This document shows positions 62,883 through 64,000 of a stretch of DNA of 64,000 nucleotides, piece after piece. Numbering within the stretch: the first letter of the stretch is position 1; every line of letters begins with the position of its first letter. The notes beneath the pieces were generated by a model. The model saw only the letters and a list, made by a program, of their open reading frames with translations. It ran no database searches and was not told the DNA's origin. Made by a program: the position numbers and the translations under genes. Source of the stretch: Chaetorhynchus papuensis. Its lineage: Eukaryota > Chordata > Aves > Passeriformes > Rhipiduridae. The stretch is taken from NCBI GenBank assembly GCA_013396525.1, contig VWYX01000126.1, positions 124,001-188,000 of the forward strand. Direction: 5' to 3'.

Positions 62883-63045
62883 GTTGGGATTTTTTGGTTT
62901 GGTTGAGGTTTTTTAGTGGGTTTTGGGTTTGGGTTTTTTGGGGGGGTAGGGTGGTGCTGGTAGTGGTGGTTTTTTGTTTTTGTTTGTTTGTTTGTGGATT
63001 TGGGGGGTTCTTGTTAGTTTTGTTTGTGGAGTGTGTGGTTGTTTT
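62883..63045 (+). repeat. G/T-rich low-complexity tract
   Basis: About 160 bases composed almost wholly of G and T, with irregular G-runs and TTTG units (about 62970-62995). Strand asymmetry is extreme. It contains the quadruplex motif at 62918-62951. Confidence 0.85.
62918..62951 (+). other. putative G-quadruplex motif
   Basis: GGG, TTTT, GGG, TTT, GGG, TTTTTT, G7, TA, GGG. Four or five G-runs of at least three with loops of 3, 4 and 6 bases satisfy the standard G3N1-7 pattern on the plus strand. Confidence 0.85.
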
Positions 63046-64000
63046 GACTTAAACTTCTGTGTGATTGTCTAACTTGTTGCATTATGTTGACTGTGTATTG
63101 TTCTCCTGGGATGGCTGGGATGCAACTTTCTGTTGACCTACTTGAGTGCAGTTCAGAATAGCAGTCTCATGTACAAAGGTCCATCACATACACAATCCCA
63201 GCAGGAAGAAAGAGCATCATATGCCACCATGCACAATAGTGGTGTGATCATCTTTATGCTCCAGCTGGTCCAGCTGGCATTGGTGGTTCTGTCCTCTAAT
63301 TGAATGGGGATGGAACTTGCCCTATGTATCTATTTATTCTTCACCCTGACTGGTATGTATGAGATAAGCTGCCTTTTCAGTACTGAAAGGTCTTGCTTAG
63401 TAAGATTTTGTTGAAAAGTCATTGTGTAATTATTACTGAAATGTGAGAGAATGTTGGATCACTTGGATAATATCAGAGGCAGGAGACATCTGGATCCCCA
63501 CATTCCACTCATGGGACTGCACCACGCTGCTAACATTAGTAAGTTTGTCTCCTCCTTTTTCTCTTTATTTCCTGGGTCAGATGTAAGTTTCAGTCATCTG
63601 TCTCTGGTAACTTGTCTTTCATACTTTGTGATAGTTAGAGGAAATATTTCTTTTACCTCCTGATATTTCAAACAATGGAGGAGAAAGCAGCTCTCTGTCA
63701 TGCTGGCTACAGTCTGTCACCTCTCAGTTTATCATGTACCTTTTTGCAGTTCAGTAGTCTCTGATTCTGTATCTGGGCAGATGCAGCATTCATTTTACAC
63801 TTCCAAATGAGGTGAAATAGTCTTTGAGTATTGCAGTTTAGTCAAGGGATCTGTAGCAAGTGGCCTGGATTATCAGTCTTTAATTTGTTCTTCTCAACCT
63901 GTTAGTGTGTGTTGGTGATAGTGGCTGATGGCTTTGACAAGCTGGCATCCATGGCTATTCAGCCTGATTTTCGGCATCCTGGAAAAGCAATACAAGATGT
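63046..64000. other. unique non-coding sequence to window end
   Basis: No gene or repeat family recognised. The one frame of note (63451-63663, 70 codons) lacks a domain. Confidence 0.5.

Noticed and set aside
1..64000. Search for CRISPR arrays, prokaryotic operons, rRNA and tRNA genes
   Set aside because: No regularly spaced repeats, no ribosome-binding-site-led frames, and no cloverleaf with both box A and box B recognised; the sequence is vertebrate.

Overview
The window looks like vertebrate, almost certainly avian, non-coding DNA: intergenic sequence or the inside of a very long intron. It is AT-rich and CpG-poor. Every open frame is short (178 codons at most), and none shows a recognisable cellular protein domain, a phased exon series or a CpG-island promoter. 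The bird assignment rests on its repeats: several CR1 LINE 3' ends with the tail typical of bird genomes, older CR1 copies of a type shared among amniotes, MIR-like SINE remnants, and an LTR-type repeat of a kind I recall as common in birds. These identifications come from remembered consensus sequences, not from a database search.

Layout. 1-3.6 kb: unique sequence with two old SINE-like remnants. 3.67-4.01 kb: an LTR-derived repeat bracketed by an approximately 80-bp inverted repeat. 7.75-8.13 kb: a CR1 3' end on the plus strand. 13.15-14.6 kb: a long, ancient CR1 on the plus strand that keeps readable reverse-transcriptase residues. 15-26 kb: mostly unique DNA with a 35-bp tandem duplication, hairpins and a MIR-like remnant. 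26.6-27.5 kb: an ancient CR1 tail and a MIR remnant carrying C-tracts. 34.1-35.2 kb: a 1.1-kb LTR-like element with TG...CA ends, an internal minisatellite, a polyadenylation signal and a near-perfect 5-bp target duplication. 44.6-46.0 kb: an ancient CR1 split by about 230 bp of unrelated sequence, then a MIR-like remnant. 48.4-49.4 kb: a minus-strand CR1 with the FADD catalytic motif of reverse transcriptase still readable. 53.0-53.9 kb: a possible conserved non-coding block next to an ancient repeat. 60.6-60.9 kb: a further CR1 3' end. 62.9-63.05 kb: a G/T-only-biased tract with a strong G-quadruplex motif.

No genes work together here, because no intact cellular gene can be supported. The coding remnants are decayed CR1 ORF2 pieces. 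I found no evidence for a previously undescribed multi-gene system. The items most worth a second look are the inverted-repeat LTR derivative, the CR1 interrupted by unrelated sequence, the clustered CpGs at 53.25 and 57.85 kb in otherwise unique DNA, and the G-quadruplex tract near 62.9 kb.
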